Assembly: GCA_016208745.1 (NCBI GenBank)
Contig: JACQXN010000012.1
Location: 6,681-38,725, forward strand
Length of the DNA stretch: 32,045 nt
DNA from: Candidatus Portnoyibacteriota bacterium
GTDB lineage: Bacteria; Patescibacteriota; Minisyncoccia; Portnoybacterales; GWB1-42-6
Direction of reading: 5' to 3'
Shown here: piece by piece, positions 21,462-29,537 of the stretch
Layout: every line of letters starts with the position of its first letter
How positions within the stretch are numbered: position 1 is the stretch's first letter
Translations under genes and position numbers: made by a program
The notes under the pieces: generated by a model
Told to the model about the DNA's origin: nothing
Database searches by the model: none
Seen by the model: the letters and a program-made list of their open reading frames with translations, nothing else

Positions 21462-21686
21462 ATGTACGGAGTCTATAGGCGATTAGGCGATGGATTCAAG
21501 AGATCATCCAGGAGTTATTATCCGGGTCATTTGGGTCAGGTGGATGAATTATCTACTGTGTTTCAAGGCGGCGTCGAACAATTGAACGATTTTATTTGGG
21601 CTGACTCAGTCCATGGTCTCAAAGTAGCAAAGAAGGAAGGGGAGCCGTGGATAAGAAATTCAGATTGTTTGGCGGCGTCACATTAA
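21462..21686 (+). CDS. Hypothetical 74-aa protein
   Basis: ATG 21462 lies a few bases after a very strong AAAGGAGGTGA. The product begins MYGVYRRLGDGFKRSSRSYY and ends 'GLKVAKKEGEPWIRNSDCLAASH'. The C-terminal 'KxEGExW' pattern recurs at the end of the next product ('VIKAEGESWNSK'), so the two may be distant paralogues. An upstream in-frame GTG at 21453 overlaps the Shine-Dalgarno site and is unlikely. Confidence 0.6.
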   Translation: MYGVYRRLGDGFKRSSRSYYPGHLGQVDELSTVFQGGVEQLNDFIWADSVHGLKVAKKEGEPWIRNSDCLAASH

Positions 21687-21713
21687 TTTTTTAAAGAAAA
21701 GGGGGGCGAAAAA

Positions 21714-22031
21714 TTGAAAGAACTAGCTATAACAGGATCGGCGCGAGGTCGACCAACCGGATACCCGGGGCTGATTAAAACAGAAAGAAAAGACGAAATC
21801 TGTTTCGGTCTTTATTCCAGAAATAACGGTGTTTTCAGGCGCCTGGCGATAACTAAAAATCTTGCCGGATTTGCGATATTAACCCGAGGCGATGTCGTTA
21901 TTGAAGCGAAAAAAGAATTTCTTGACACTAAAATTTTTCTAGCGACATTTAAGAAGTTTGAGGCAAAGGGCGAGATAAAAGTGATTAAAGCCGAAGGCGA
22001 ATCGTGGAATTCTAAAACTCAAGATGATTAA
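21714..22031 (+). CDS. Hypothetical 105-aa protein, TTG start
   Basis: A TTG codon at 21714 is preceded by AGGGGGGCG. The product begins MKELAITGSARGRPTGYPG and contains 'GLYSRNNGVFRRLAITKNL', which resembles 'GVYRRLGDGFKRSS' in its neighbour. It then runs through charged helices to 'IKVIKAEGESWNSK'. No family is recognised. Confidence 0.58.
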   Translation: MKELAITGSARGRPTGYPGLIKTERKDEICFGLYSRNNGVFRRLAITKNLAGFAILTRGDVVIEAKKEFLDTKIFLATFKKFEAKGEIKVIKAEGESWNSKTQDD

Positions 22032-22043
22032 GGGAGGAAAAAA

Positions 22044-22220
22044 ATGAATATTTATTGCCCCAACTGTAAAAAAAGTTTTCGGCTTGTGGAACGTCTGCAG
22101 AACAGAAAAAAGAAAATAACCTGTCCTCGTTGCGGTTATGATATGCCGGTCGAGAAAAAAAGCAATGGGAAATTTGACCTTTTTAATCCGAGTATTTCAA
22201 GGAGGGCAGCAGGACTATGA
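22044..22220 (+). CDS. 58-aa zinc-ribbon protein
   Basis: ATG 22044 follows AGGGAGG by a few bases. The product begins MNIYCPNCKKSFRLVERL and contains 'KKITCPRCGYDMPVEKK'. Its two CxxC pairs match the MJ0042/FYDLN-type zinc ribbon layout. The TGA at 22218-22220 overlaps the next ATG, indicating coupling. Confidence 0.6.
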   Translation: MNIYCPNCKKSFRLVERLQNRKKKITCPRCGYDMPVEKKSNGKFDLFNPSISRRAAGL

Positions 22221-22450
22221 ATGGAGAAACAGCTGAATGTTTTTTTGGCATCAATGCCAAGGTAACGAATGGTTTAAATCGTCTCAGAGGCGTGGGCATT
22301 CCAAAGCGGATACCCGATGATTATAAGGAAAAAAGAGACCATTTTGCCAATCTCTCAAATATGCTCTGCGGCCCATCTGTTTTAAGAAAAAGAAAAGAAG
22401 CAGACAAAAGTTATTTTGTCAGTAAGGAGGTTTTAAATGGCAGAAAATAA
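22217..22450 (+). CDS. Hypothetical 77-aa protein
   Basis: It is preceded by CAAGGAGGG and overlaps the zinc-ribbon gene by ATGA. The product begins MNGETAECFFGINAKVTNGL and contains a charged 'IPDDYKEKRDHFANLSNMLCG' segment. No family is recognised. Its end overlaps the start of the next gene. Confidence 0.55.
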   Translation: MNGETAECFFGINAKVTNGLNRLRGVGIPKRIPDDYKEKRDHFANLSNMLCGPSVLRKRKEADKSYFVSKEVLNGRK

Positions 22451-22655
22451 TATCATGAAAAATGAATGCTGCGGTTGCCCGATGAATAACGGCGACAATT
22501 GCGGTATTTGTGTGCCTCGTCATCGGCGACCAGAAGTTGCAGAAGTTCCATCTGGCAGTTTGCATCAGAGTGTTCGGGACAGCTTACTGGCCCAGCGCAT
22601 CAATGTGGATTCGGTTCTTGAATGCATGGCCAAAATTAACGCCAGATGGTATTAG
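22437..22655 (+). CDS. Cys-rich hypothetical 72-aa protein
   Basis: The ATG follows TAAGGAGG and overlaps the previous gene. The product starts MAENNIMKNECCGCPMNNGD, and 'CCGCPMNNGDNCGIC' holds five cysteines in 15 residues, enough for a metal site. A His/Arg stretch ('CVPRHRRPEV') follows. It is the last gene of the cluster and is followed by a terminator. Confidence 0.58.
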   Translation: MAENNIMKNECCGCPMNNGDNCGICVPRHRRPEVAEVPSGSLHQSVRDSLLAQRINVDSVLECMAKINARWY

Positions 22656-22677
22656 TTCTTTTCAAAAAATTAAAATA

Positions 22678-22706
22678 AAAAAAGGGGAATCCAATTCTCC
22701 TTTTTT
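22678..22706 (+). terminator. Terminator closing the small-protein cluster
   Basis: GGGGAAT (22684-22690) pairs with ATTCTCC (22694-22700) with one wobble, extended by flanking A and T runs. Confidence 0.7.
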
Positions 22707-22732
22707 CTTTTTAAAATTCACGATATCTTGAT

Positions 22733-22806
22733 TGGTCGGACTGCCGGGAATTGAACCCGGGTTACACCCACCCCAAGGGTGCGTAATGCCGTTATACGAC
22801 AGTCCG
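22733..22806 (-). tRNA. tRNA-Pro (anticodon GGG)
   Basis: On the minus strand CGGACTG and CAGTCCG form the acceptor stem. The anticodon arm is CACCC-TTGGGGT-GGGTG, with anticodon GGG reading CCC/CCU Pro codons. The T arm is CCGGG-TTCAATT-CCCGG, and the 3' CCA is encoded (TGG at 22733-22735 on the plus strand). The D arm is short but present. Confidence 0.93.
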
Positions 22807-22815
22807 GAAATGAGG

Positions 22816-24036
22816 TCAGATTAAATGATTGTCTTTAAGCAGCTTCATAATATCCTCAACCGGCACTCCTCCGCTAAATTCGCGTTGGCCGGTCATCTGA
22901 TCCGTAAAAGTACATCGATGAATACCGAGTAACCTTGCTTTGCCGTCTGTTTCTAATTTGATTACTGCGCCCCCGCTCATGCCGGGCATAGTTTCGTCTT
23001 TAGTATATGTTTCTGTGGTGACAATCGGAGCGCTGCCTTCTTGTGCCGATTCGCTCTGGTTGCTGTTTTTGCCTGCTGCTTCTATTAAAAATTTATGCGT
23101 GTATAATTCTAAGTTGCGGAATCTCTCGTCCGGGCGATACGAGATATGATCAGGAATCGTCCCAAGTCTTTTTGTTATCGCTACTGCAAAGGGAAAGCCA
23201 AGGGGATGGCCTATAACAGCAAGTCTTTCATCGGGAACGGGCACTACTTTGTCATCGCCGGAGATCTCGTCCTTATCCAATTCCATTGCCTCGGTGCCGG
23301 CGAATAATTCTTCTATCCCTTCGGGGATTTTTAAGACCGCGACATCGTTTTTTTTGTCTTTGGCGAGCACCTTGAGGGTTAGCATTTGTGTGTTGGCAAA
23401 TGTGGTGTTTAAAGACTCTTGTTTCTCGCAGACATGGGCGTTAGTTAGGACAAATTTTTTGTTGCCTTCTTTTATTATGACGCCGCTTCCCAAACCATCT
23501 CTGCTCTCCAATATAACTACCGCTTTCATCGCTTGAGATATTTTTTCAAGATATTTTTTAGCTTCTTTTGGGCTTTCCTCTATAAATTTCTTCCCGAGAA
23601 TCACTTCGGGTTTATTGTAGAATGGCGATTCCGATTCAAGAGCCAGCCATCTGGTTGGATCAGCCATTTTGCCAGGTCTATAAATTTGTTCGGGTAGCTG
23701 GGGCGAAATTGCTACTCCGCCTTTTTCTTTAATCTGCTCAAAAATTTTTTTACAGATTTCGGGATGATATTTTGACGAATAATCCATATCTTCAATTGCG
23801 ATTGATTCTTGGCTTCTCTCTGGCGCGATAGCATCTTTGGGATTGGGCAACATTAAAAGGCCAGCTAGAGTAAAGGCGCCAGCTATTCTTTGAAGTTTTG
23901 CAAAGAATTGGCCTTTCGGGGTTGCTTCAAGTTCTTTAGCAAATTGCCATTCCATTGTATCTTTACTTTCCTTCTTTTCTGGCTCGGGTGCCTCTTCGGG
24001 GTTAAATTTTAATTCAAAATGATTTCTAAAACTCAT
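22816..24036 (-). CDS. Trypsin-like serine protease with membrane anchor
   Basis: The 406-residue product has an acidic N-terminal tail, a probable membrane helix (~50-65, 'IAGAFTLAGLLMLP') and then a chymotrypsin/HtrA-like domain. The catalytic triad is visible: H201 in 'VLTNAHVCE', D231 in 'KNDVAVLKIP' and S354 in 'PGMSGGAVI'. 'GSGVIIKEGNKKFVLTNAHV' and 'GHPLGFPFAV' support the fold. No PDZ domain follows, unlike DegP. It is probably an extracytoplasmic protease. The tRNA-Pro gene lies just downstream on the same strand. Confidence 0.85.
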   Translation of the reverse strand: MSFRNHFELKFNPEEAPEPEKKESKDTMEWQFAKELEATPKGQFFAKLQRIAGAFTLAGLLMLPNPKDAIAPERSQESIAIEDMDYSSKYHPEICKKIFEQIKEKGGVAISPQLPEQIYRPGKMADPTRWLALESESPFYNKPEVILGKKFIEESPKEAKKYLEKISQAMKAVVILESRDGLGSGVIIKEGNKKFVLTNAHVCEKQESLNTTFANTQMLTLKVLAKDKKNDVAVLKIPEGIEELFAGTEAMELDKDEISGDDKVVPVPDERLAVIGHPLGFPFAVAITKRLGTIPDHISYRPDERFRNLELYTHKFLIEAAGKNSNQSESAQEGSAPIVTTETYTKDETMPGMSGGAVIKLETDGKARLLGIHRCTFTDQMTGQREFSGGVPVEDIMKLLKDNHLI

Positions 24037-24040
24037 AATG

Positions 24041-24086
24041 CATGCGAATGGCGTAAAATTCTATACGAATTGCGCCCACGCGAATA
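24041..24086. repeat. CGAATGGCGTA dispersed repeat, copy B
   Basis: It starts CATGCGAATGGCGTAAAATT and ends in TGCGCCCACGCGAATA. It lies between the protease start and the 58-aa protein gene. Confidence 0.7.
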
Positions 24087-24094
24087 GTACAGAC

Positions 24095-24271
24095 TTATAT
24101 AGACTCAATAAATCTTTTAATTTGCTCTAAATTATTGGTTTGGATTTGCACGAAGAAAAACTGCACCAGCTGGGCCATTTTGGGAATATCAATTTGTCCG
24201 CCTTTTAATTTAGTAGCCAGTTTCAGCGATAGCTTTTCTGATAAATTTTCAATTTCTTCTGTTATTAACAT
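24095..24271 (-). CDS. 58-aa helical protein
   Basis: The ATG at 24271 (minus) begins MLITEEIENLSEKLSLKLA and continues 'TKLKGGQIDIPKMAQLVQFF', ending at a TAA at 24097-24095. The composition is helical and amphipathic. Many Patescibacteria carry such short proteins near ribosomal genes, but no family is recognised. It is separated from rpmB by a terminator hairpin. Confidence 0.5.
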   Translation of the reverse strand: MLITEEIENLSEKLSLKLATKLKGGQIDIPKMAQLVQFFFVQIQTNNLEQIKRFIESI

Positions 24272-24284
24272 GATTTTAATCCAA

Positions 24285-24311
24285 AAAATGCCAAAATAAA
24301 TTTGGCATTTT
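24285..24311. terminator. Terminator between rpmB and the 58-aa gene
   Basis: AAAATGCCAAA (24285-24295) and TTTGGCATTTT (24301-24311) form a perfect 11-bp stem with A and T runs on both sides. Confidence 0.8.
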
Positions 24312-24338
24312 CTTTAGTGCAAGATTGAGAAACCCGGG

Positions 24339-24521
24339 TTATTTGTGGGCTTTTTTTATGCATTTTGTGCAAGCTTTAACCCGTTTGCCGCTGGGCAAAG
24401 TTAGCCATTGCAAATTAGGATATTGCCGGCTTTTATTTGTCGGGTTAAATTTGCCACGAAGTTTGACCAATGTTACACTGGTTCTAGATGTTTTGCCGCA
24501 AAGGGTGCAAGATTGAGCCAT
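24339..24521 (-). CDS. rpmB: 50S ribosomal protein L28
   Basis: The 60-residue product begins MAQSCTLCGKTSRTSVTL and continues 'KFNPTNKSRQYPNLQWLTLPSGKRVKACTKCIKKAHK'. The 'FxPNLQ' type core and the C-terminal 'CTKCIKK' are typical of L28, and two CxxC pairs suggest a zinc-binding form. The length is normal for short bacterial L28. Confidence 0.9.
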   Translation of the reverse strand: MAQSCTLCGKTSRTSVTLVKLRGKFNPTNKSRQYPNLQWLTLPSGKRVKACTKCIKKAHK

Positions 24522-24547
24522 AGATTTATTTTTACTTTTCTGCTAAC

Positions 24548-24740
24548 CCCAGTACCAGAGCAAGCTCGATACGGGGCAGGCAGAAAAGCATGTCCCGTAC
24601 CAATCGCCGCAGGCGATTTGGTGCGGGATAACCAAAAGATTACTTGCAGGGCATAAAATTTTGATAAAATCAGGCTCTCCGCCCAAGGCGGATAAAATCG
24701 CTATGCCCGCCCCGCCTTCGGAGTGCGATACACGCGATTT
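24548..24740. other. Hairpin-rich gene-free spacer
   Basis: No convincing gene lies between 24522 and 24815. CCCGTACCAATCGCC (24594-24608) pairs with GGCGATTTGGTGCGGG (24612-24627), with one wobble and a bulge. An outer GGGCAT/ATGCCC pair and CCGCC/GGCGG hairpin follow. GC-rich hairpins in this AT-rich spacer look like a REP-type intergenic element. Confidence 0.4.
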
Positions 24741-24815
24741 TTACGCTCATCTCGCCACGATTTTATCACGAATATAAAGAATCGATGTTTAACTCTGGAA
24801 GTTGATATACTGGGT

Positions 24816-25433
24816 ATGTCTGGATTTCAGCAGGGATTATTTTTATACATCATTATTATCTTGTCAGCCATTATTCATGAATATGCTCATGGCTGGATGG
24901 CTTATAGAGAAGGCGACCCAACAGCCAAATATGCCGGTCGTCTGACTTTAAATCCAATCGTTCATATGGAATTATTTGGTACGGTTTTGCTGCCGCTGGC
25001 TCTTTTATTAACAACCAATATGTTCTTTGGCTATGCCAAGCCAGTGCCGATTAATCCTAATAATTTTAAAGACCAACGAAGGGGATTGATTTTAACTAGC
25101 GCCGCCGGCCCGTTGTCCAACTTGCTGATTGCTGTAATTTTGGGAATGGTGATTAGGTTTTTCCCGGGTTTAACCATCAGCCCCCTTATCGCCTATATTG
25201 TCTTTATCAATATCTGGCTAGCCTTGTTTAATCTTTTGCCCGTGCCGCCGCTTGATGGATCAAAATTACTTTTTGGCTTAGCTTCCGGACGGGCGGGGAG
25301 GGCAGTGGATTTTTTACAAGGTACGGGTTCCTGGCTTGGAATTGTGGTCGCGCTTCTTTTAGCTTTTACTTTCTTGCCGGCCTTAAGCAATATTATATTT
25401 AAATTAATTATTGGTTCCGGTTTTTCTTTTTAA
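24816..25433 (+). CDS. M50-family site-2-type metalloprotease
   Basis: The start at ATG 24816 gives 205 residues, beginning MSGFQQGLFLYIIIILSAII. The zinc motif HEYAH lies in 'IIHEYAHGWMAY', and the second metal ligand is in 'NLLPVPPLDGSK'. 'FGYAKPVPINPNNF' is typical of the short Rip-type family. There are about five or six membrane spans. It cleaves membrane-embedded substrates such as anti-sigma factors; the substrate is unknown. TATACT lies only 5 nt before the ATG, so the transcript may be leaderless. Confidence 0.9.
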   Translation: MSGFQQGLFLYIIIILSAIIHEYAHGWMAYREGDPTAKYAGRLTLNPIVHMELFGTVLLPLALLLTTNMFFGYAKPVPINPNNFKDQRRGLILTSAAGPLSNLLIAVILGMVIRFFPGLTISPLIAYIVFINIWLALFNLLPVPPLDGSKLLFGLASGRAGRAVDFLQGTGSWLGIVVALLLAFTFLPALSNIIFKLIIGSGFSF

Positions 25434-25451
25434 GGATATAGCGTTAAGTTA

Positions 25452-25480
25452 TTGACAAGAGATTTTTTATCCATTAAGAT
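25452..25480 (+). promoter_or_regulatory. Promoter of the rpsL operon
   Basis: TTGACA (25452-25457), a 17-bp spacer and TAAGAT (25475-25480) lie about 150 bp before rpsL. Confidence 0.65.
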
Positions 25481-25537
25481 ACAATCAACACTTGAATTTT
25501 AAATTAAATAGGGTTGGAATGGCGCGGTTTTTTTATT

Positions 25538-25577
25538 AAAAAATCCGAGTCCGCCCTGGGCGGGCGAAGGATTTTTT
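25538..25577 (+). terminator. Terminator-like hairpin in the rpsL leader
   Basis: AAAAAATCC (25538-25546) and GGATTTTTT (25569-25577) enclose a GC-rich inner stem (CCGCCC/GGGCGG). Lying between promoter and rpsL, it could attenuate the operon. Confidence 0.65.
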
Positions 25578-25628
25578 GGTTACAAGATTATATAGAGAAT
25601 TCCATCTTAAAATTTTAAGCACATTAGC

Positions 25629-26039
25629 ATGCCGACTATTCATCAACTAATCAAACGTCCTAGAAAAATCGTAAAATATAAGCCCAAGGCTCCAGCGCTT
25701 TGGCGCGGTTTTAATGTTTTAAAAAACAGGCCGTCAAGGTTTCCTTCGCCATTTAAACGGGGAGTTTGCACAAAAGTTACAACTACTACTCCCAAAAAAC
25801 CAAATTCCGCTTTGCGCAAAGTGGCTAGGGTTCGTTTAACAAATGGAATGGAGGTAACCGCGTATATTCCCGGTGAAGGGCATAATTTACAAGAGCATTC
25901 AGTTGTAGTTATAAGAGGCGGCAGGGTTAAAGACTTACCCGGTGTCAGATATCATATTGTGCGTGGAGTGCTGGATACAGCTGGAGTCGATGGGAGAAAA
26001 CAGCAAAGGAGCAAATATGGAGCCAAAAGACCTAAATAA
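25629..26039 (+). CDS. rpsL: 30S ribosomal protein S12
   Basis: The 136-residue product carries '[18 protein letters not shown]' and the decoding-site segments '[18 protein letters not shown]' and '[22 protein letters not shown]', and ends '[10 protein letters not shown]'. Standard S12 is ~124 residues. About 14 extra residues ('[14 protein letters not shown]') are inserted before 'KRGVCTKV'. It heads the str operon order rpsL-rpsG-fusA-tuf. There is no Shine-Dalgarno sequence. Confidence 0.97.
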   Translation: MPTIHQLIKRPRKIVKYKPKAPALWRGFNVLKNRPSRFPSPFKRGVCTKVTTTTPKKPNSALRKVARVRLTNGMEVTAYIPGEGHNLQEHSVVVIRGGRVKDLPGVRYHIVRGVLDTAGVDGRKQQRSKYGAKRPK

Positions 26040-26224
26040 CAATTAACCTAATTACTCTAATTTCTAATTGACCTAAATAATTCTCAATAAAAATCTAAAT
26101 TCTGAATGTTTAAATTTCAAAATTAGACATTTAAAAATTGGGATTTTATTAGAAATTAGTAATTAGAAATTGGGGGTTGAACCAGATCTATTAGAAAGAA
26201 TAAAATTCTAAACCCGATAAAGTT

Positions 26225-26689
26225 ATGAGAAGAAAGAGAAACTTCCAGAGGGAAATACTGCCTGATCCAAAATATCAAAATATTTTGGTGGCAAAATTTA
26301 TCAATCATTTAATGACTGAGGGCAAAAAATCAACTGCCCAGAGGGTTCTTTACGATGCCTTTGATTTAATTGGCGAACAGAAAAAAGATCCCCTGGCAAT
26401 TTTTGATGAAGCAATTAAAAATGTTTCCCCGATTCTTGAGGTTAAATCACGCCGAATCGGCGGCGCTAACTATCAGGTGCCTCGCGAAGTCAGAGGCGAA
26501 AGAAAAATCGCTTTGGCAACAAGGTGGCTTTTAACTGCATCAAGGTCACGTAAAGGCATGCCGATGTCAAAACGATTGGCCGAAGAATTTTTAGCAGCCA
26601 GCCGAAATGAAGGCGCGGCGATTAAGAAGAAACAAGATACACATCGGATGGCCGAAGCTAATAAGGCTTTCGCGCATTTTTCCTGGTAA
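26225..26689 (+). CDS. rpsG: 30S ribosomal protein S7
   Basis: The 154-residue product starts MRRKRNFQREILPDPKYQ and contains 'KFINHLMTEGKKSTAQRVLYDAF', 'RRIGGANYQVPREV' and 'RWLLTASRSR', all typical of S7. The length is normal. The 185-bp spacer upstream holds only AT-rich inverted repeats. Confidence 0.97.
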   Translation: MRRKRNFQREILPDPKYQNILVAKFINHLMTEGKKSTAQRVLYDAFDLIGEQKKDPLAIFDEAIKNVSPILEVKSRRIGGANYQVPREVRGERKIALATRWLLTASRSRKGMPMSKRLAEEFLAASRNEGAAIKKKQDTHRMAEANKAFAHFSW

Positions 26690-26692
26690 TTT

Positions 26693-26780
26693 TGAAAATT
26701 GAAAATTAAAAATTAAGAAGGAAAAACGATAATTCAAAATTAGAAACCGGTTTTTAATTCTTCATTTTTACTTTTTCATT
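26693..26780. repeat. AT-rich dispersed repeat, copy 2
   Basis: It contains TTAAAAATTAAGAAGGAAAA and TTCATTTTTACTTTTT in the order and spacing of the copy after ndk. It separates rpsG and fusA. Confidence 0.5.
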
Positions 26781-26786
26781 TGAGCT

Positions 26787-28892
26787 ATGCGAACCTTTCC
26801 TTTAGAAAAAACTAGAAATATCGGCATTATTGCCCATATTGACGCCGGCAAAACCACAGTTTCTGAGCGGGTTCTTTTTTATACTGGAAAAAAACACAAA
26901 ATCGGCGAAGTTCATGAGGGCGAGGCAGAAATGGACTGGATGGAGCAAGAGAGGGAGCGAGGCATAACAATTACTGCCGCGGCTACTACATGTTTTTGGC
27001 CCCAAGAGCCAAAAGATAAAACCTGTCAGATAAATATCATCGATACGCCCGGCCACATTGATTTTACGGTTGAGGTCCAGCGTTCTTTAAGAGTGCTTGA
27101 CGGAGCAGTGGTTGTTTTTGACGGCGTGGCTGGAGTTGAGCCGCAATCAGAGACTGTCTGGCATCAGGCAGATAAATACAAAGTGCCGCGGATGTGTTTT
27201 ATTAATAAGATGGACCGCATGGGCGCTAATTTTGAAAAGAGCCTAAGGTCAATTCACGAAAGGTTAACGCCTAATGCCGTTCCGGTTAATCTTCCTATCG
27301 GCGCTGAAGATAATTTTTCTGGTTTAATAGACCTTTTTAAAATGAAAGCTATTAGATTTGAAGGCGCCAACGGCGAACTTATGAAAAGCGAGGAAATCCC
27401 TGCTGAACTTAAAGAAAAGGCGGAAAAATATCGCCATGATTTAATTGAAAAGATTGTTGAGCAAGATGACGAATTAACTAGCCAATATTTAGAAGGAGCA
27501 GAAATTAGCGAAGATGAATTGAAAAGAGTTTTGCGACAAGCGACAATTAATTCAAAGCTGGTTCCGGTTTTAACTGGTTCTGCTTTGAAAAACAAAGGAG
27601 TGCAATTGATGCTGGACGCGGTAGTTGATTACTTGCCGTCGCCGGCTGACTTGCCGCCAGTTGAGGGATTTGATTTAAAAGATGAAACTAAAAAAATAGT
27701 TAGAAATCTAATTGATGATGAACCATTTGCTGCTTTGGCTTTTAAAGTGGCGACTGATCCTTTTGTCGGCCAGCTGACATTTTTCAGAATTTATTCAGGG
27801 GTTTTAAGGGCCGGCTCGTATGTTTTAAATTCAAGCTCTCTGGAAAAAGAAAGAATCGGACGGATTTTAAGAATGCATTCAAAGCACAGGGAGGAAGTGA
27901 AAGAAATGTATAGCGGTGAAATTGCCGCAACTGTTGGTTTAAAAGCCACGGGCACAGGCGATACTCTTTGTGACCCGGATAATCCGATAATTTTGGAAAA
28001 AATTGTTTTTCCTGAGCCAGTCATTTCTGTCGCCATTGAGCCAAAAACAAAGGCTGATCAGGAAAAAATGGGCACTGCTCTGCGCCGCTTGGCCGAAGAA
28101 GACCCGACCTTTAGAATTCGCGGCGACGCAGAAACCGGCCAAACAATTATTGCTGGCATGGGCGAATTGCATCTGGAGATTATCGTTGACAGAATGCTTC
28201 GCGAATTTAAGGTTGAAGCCAATGTCGGCCGTCCGCAAGTCGCTTATAAGGAAACGATTAAAGGTACAGCCGAAGCAGAAGGCAAATATGTCAGACAAAC
28301 CGGCGGTCATGGTCAATATGGTCATGTTTGGTTAAGAGTAGAGCCGCGCGAGCGAGGAGCGGGATTTGAATTTATTGACGAGATTAAAGGAGGCATTATT
28401 CCGCAAGAATTCATTCCAGCCGTTAAAAAAGGCATTCAAGAGGCAATAGATAAAGGCGTTTTGGCTGGCTATCCGGTGGTTGATTTGAGCGTCAGCCTTT
28501 ATGACGGCTCTTATCATGATGTTGATTCTTCCGAGGTTGCCTTTAAGATCGCTGGTTCAATGGCTTTACAGGAAGCAACTAAACGAGCTAAACTAGTTTT
28601 GCTTGAACCGATTATGAAACTTCAGGTGATAACTCCAGAGCAATTTATGGGAGATGTGATTGGCGATATTAGCGCCAAAAGAGGCCAGATTGATGATATA
28701 GAGGAAAGAGGCGAAGGCGCTTTCCGCACCAAAGTCATAAATGCTAAAGTTCCTTTGGCTGAAATGTTTAGTTATGCCACCAATCTAAGATCAATGACGC
28801 AGGGCAGGGCAACATCTACAATGGAATTTGATCATTACGCCGAAGTGCCAAATAATATTGCGCAACAGATTGTGGAGGGAAAGCGGAGATAG
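26787..28892 (+). CDS. fusA: Elongation factor G
   Basis: The 701-residue GTPase catalyses ribosomal translocation. G1 is '[16 protein letters not shown]', the switch region is '[14 protein letters not shown]', G3 is 'IDTPGHIDF' and G4 is '[12 protein letters not shown]'. Domain IV carries '[17 protein letters not shown]' and the C-terminus has '[16 protein letters not shown]'. Length and all domains look complete. Confidence 0.98.
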   Translation: MRTFPLEKTRNIGIIAHIDAGKTTVSERVLFYTGKKHKIGEVHEGEAEMDWMEQERERGITITAAATTCFWPQEPKDKTCQINIIDTPGHIDFTVEVQRSLRVLDGAVVVFDGVAGVEPQSETVWHQADKYKVPRMCFINKMDRMGANFEKSLRSIHERLTPNAVPVNLPIGAEDNFSGLIDLFKMKAIRFEGANGELMKSEEIPAELKEKAEKYRHDLIEKIVEQDDELTSQYLEGAEISEDELKRVLRQATINSKLVPVLTGSALKNKGVQLMLDAVVDYLPSPADLPPVEGFDLKDETKKIVRNLIDDEPFAALAFKVATDPFVGQLTFFRIYSGVLRAGSYVLNSSSLEKERIGRILRMHSKHREEVKEMYSGEIAATVGLKATGTGDTLCDPDNPIILEKIVFPEPVISVAIEPKTKADQEKMGTALRRLAEEDPTFRIRGDAETGQTIIAGMGELHLEIIVDRMLREFKVEANVGRPQVAYKETIKGTAEAEGKYVRQTGGHGQYGHVWLRVEPRERGAGFEFIDEIKGGIIPQEFIPAVKKGIQEAIDKGVLAGYPVVDLSVSLYDGSYHDVDSSEVAFKIAGSMALQEATKRAKLVLLEPIMKLQVITPEQFMGDVIGDISAKRGQIDDIEERGEGAFRTKVINAKVPLAEMFSYATNLRSMTQGRATSTMEFDHYAEVPNNIAQQIVEGKRR

Positions 28893-28906
28893 CAGAATAA
28901 ATTAAA

Positions 28907-29018
28907 GATTCAAAGTTAAAAGTTAAAAATTAATGAGTGAAAAATTTTTGAACAAAAATTTTTCACGAATTCCTAAATTTTACCTTTTTCATTTTCAACT
29001 TTTAATTTGAGCGAAGCG
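28907..29018. repeat. AT-rich dispersed repeat, copy 3, with near-perfect hairpin
   Basis: It is related to the copies after ndk and rpsG. Inside it, GTGAAAAATTTTTG (28937-28950) is followed after 2 nt by its inverted copy (28953-28966). The TTGAGCGAAGCG at its end also resembles the end of copy 2 (TTGAGCTATGCG). Confidence 0.5.
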
Positions 29019-29021
29019 ATC

Positions 29022-29327
29022 ATGTGGGAAACCATAAAAAGAGTATTGCAAAAACAAAAAGGAACTTGTATTATTATAGAAGAAGGAAAGCCGGCATACG
29101 TGGTGGTGAGTTTTTCTGAATACCAAAAATTCTTAGATAGTGGGCCAGAACCCAGAGAGCCTTTTGAGGTTAAGGTCGGGGCTAATATTTCTGAAGAGCA
29201 GCTATTGGAAAAAATAAATCAGGAAATAACAGACTGGAAAGTCGCCCAAGTCGAAGAGCAGGCAGCGCAAAGACTAGCTGAAGAGGCCTTGGATGAAGAG
29301 GTTAAAATTGAAGACTTGCCAATATAG
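29022..29327 (+). CDS. Phd/YefM-like small protein between fusA and tuf
   Basis: From ATG 29022 it has 101 residues, starting MWETIKRVLQKQKGTCIIIE. 'TCIIIEEGKPAYVVVSFSEYQKFL' matches the antitoxin fold pattern (beta-strand, 'G.p.yV.vs..eY..ll'). The C-terminus is acidic ('LAEEALDEEVKIEDLPI'). No toxin gene follows, so an antitoxin role is doubtful; it may be a domesticated regulator. An in-frame TTG at 29007 lies in the dispersed repeat and is unlikely to be the start. Confidence 0.65.
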   Translation: MWETIKRVLQKQKGTCIIIEEGKPAYVVVSFSEYQKFLDSGPEPREPFEVKVGANISEEQLLEKINQEITDWKVAQVEEQAAQRLAEEALDEEVKIEDLPI

Positions 29328-29373
29328 CTATAGATAAAGGATCGGCGCTAATAAATATGGGAGGGCATTTTTA

Positions 29374-29402
29374 TTGACAAAAGGTGAATTTAGCTATAGA
29401 AT
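29374..29402 (+). promoter_or_regulatory. Promoter of tuf
   Basis: TTGACA (29374-29379), a 17-bp spacer and TAGAAT (29397-29402) form a near-consensus promoter, giving tuf its own transcript. Confidence 0.75.
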
Positions 29403-29443
29403 CATAATTGCTTTTAATATATAATAAATTTAATTTACAGAAT

Positions 29444-29528
29444 ACAGATTAGTGCAGATATACAGATAAAGAATTGCTTTTAAGCGGCAATTGTCCATCT
29501 GTATATCTGTAGATAATCCGTAATCTGT
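29444..29528 (+). promoter_or_regulatory. Nested three-tier hairpin in the tuf leader
   Basis: ACAGATTA (29444-29451) pairs with TAATCTGT (29521-29528). CAGATATACAGAT (29455-29467) pairs with ATCTGTATATCTG (29497-29509). AATTGC (29472-29477) pairs with GCAATT (29487-29492). The fold ends 9 nt before the tuf ATG and could affect initiation or mRNA stability. Confidence 0.55.
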
Positions 29529-29537
29529 AGAGAAATC

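Noticed and set aside
24408-24656. Plus-strand open frame opposite rpmB
   Set aside because: It is the antisense shadow of L28 extended into a hairpin-rich spacer.
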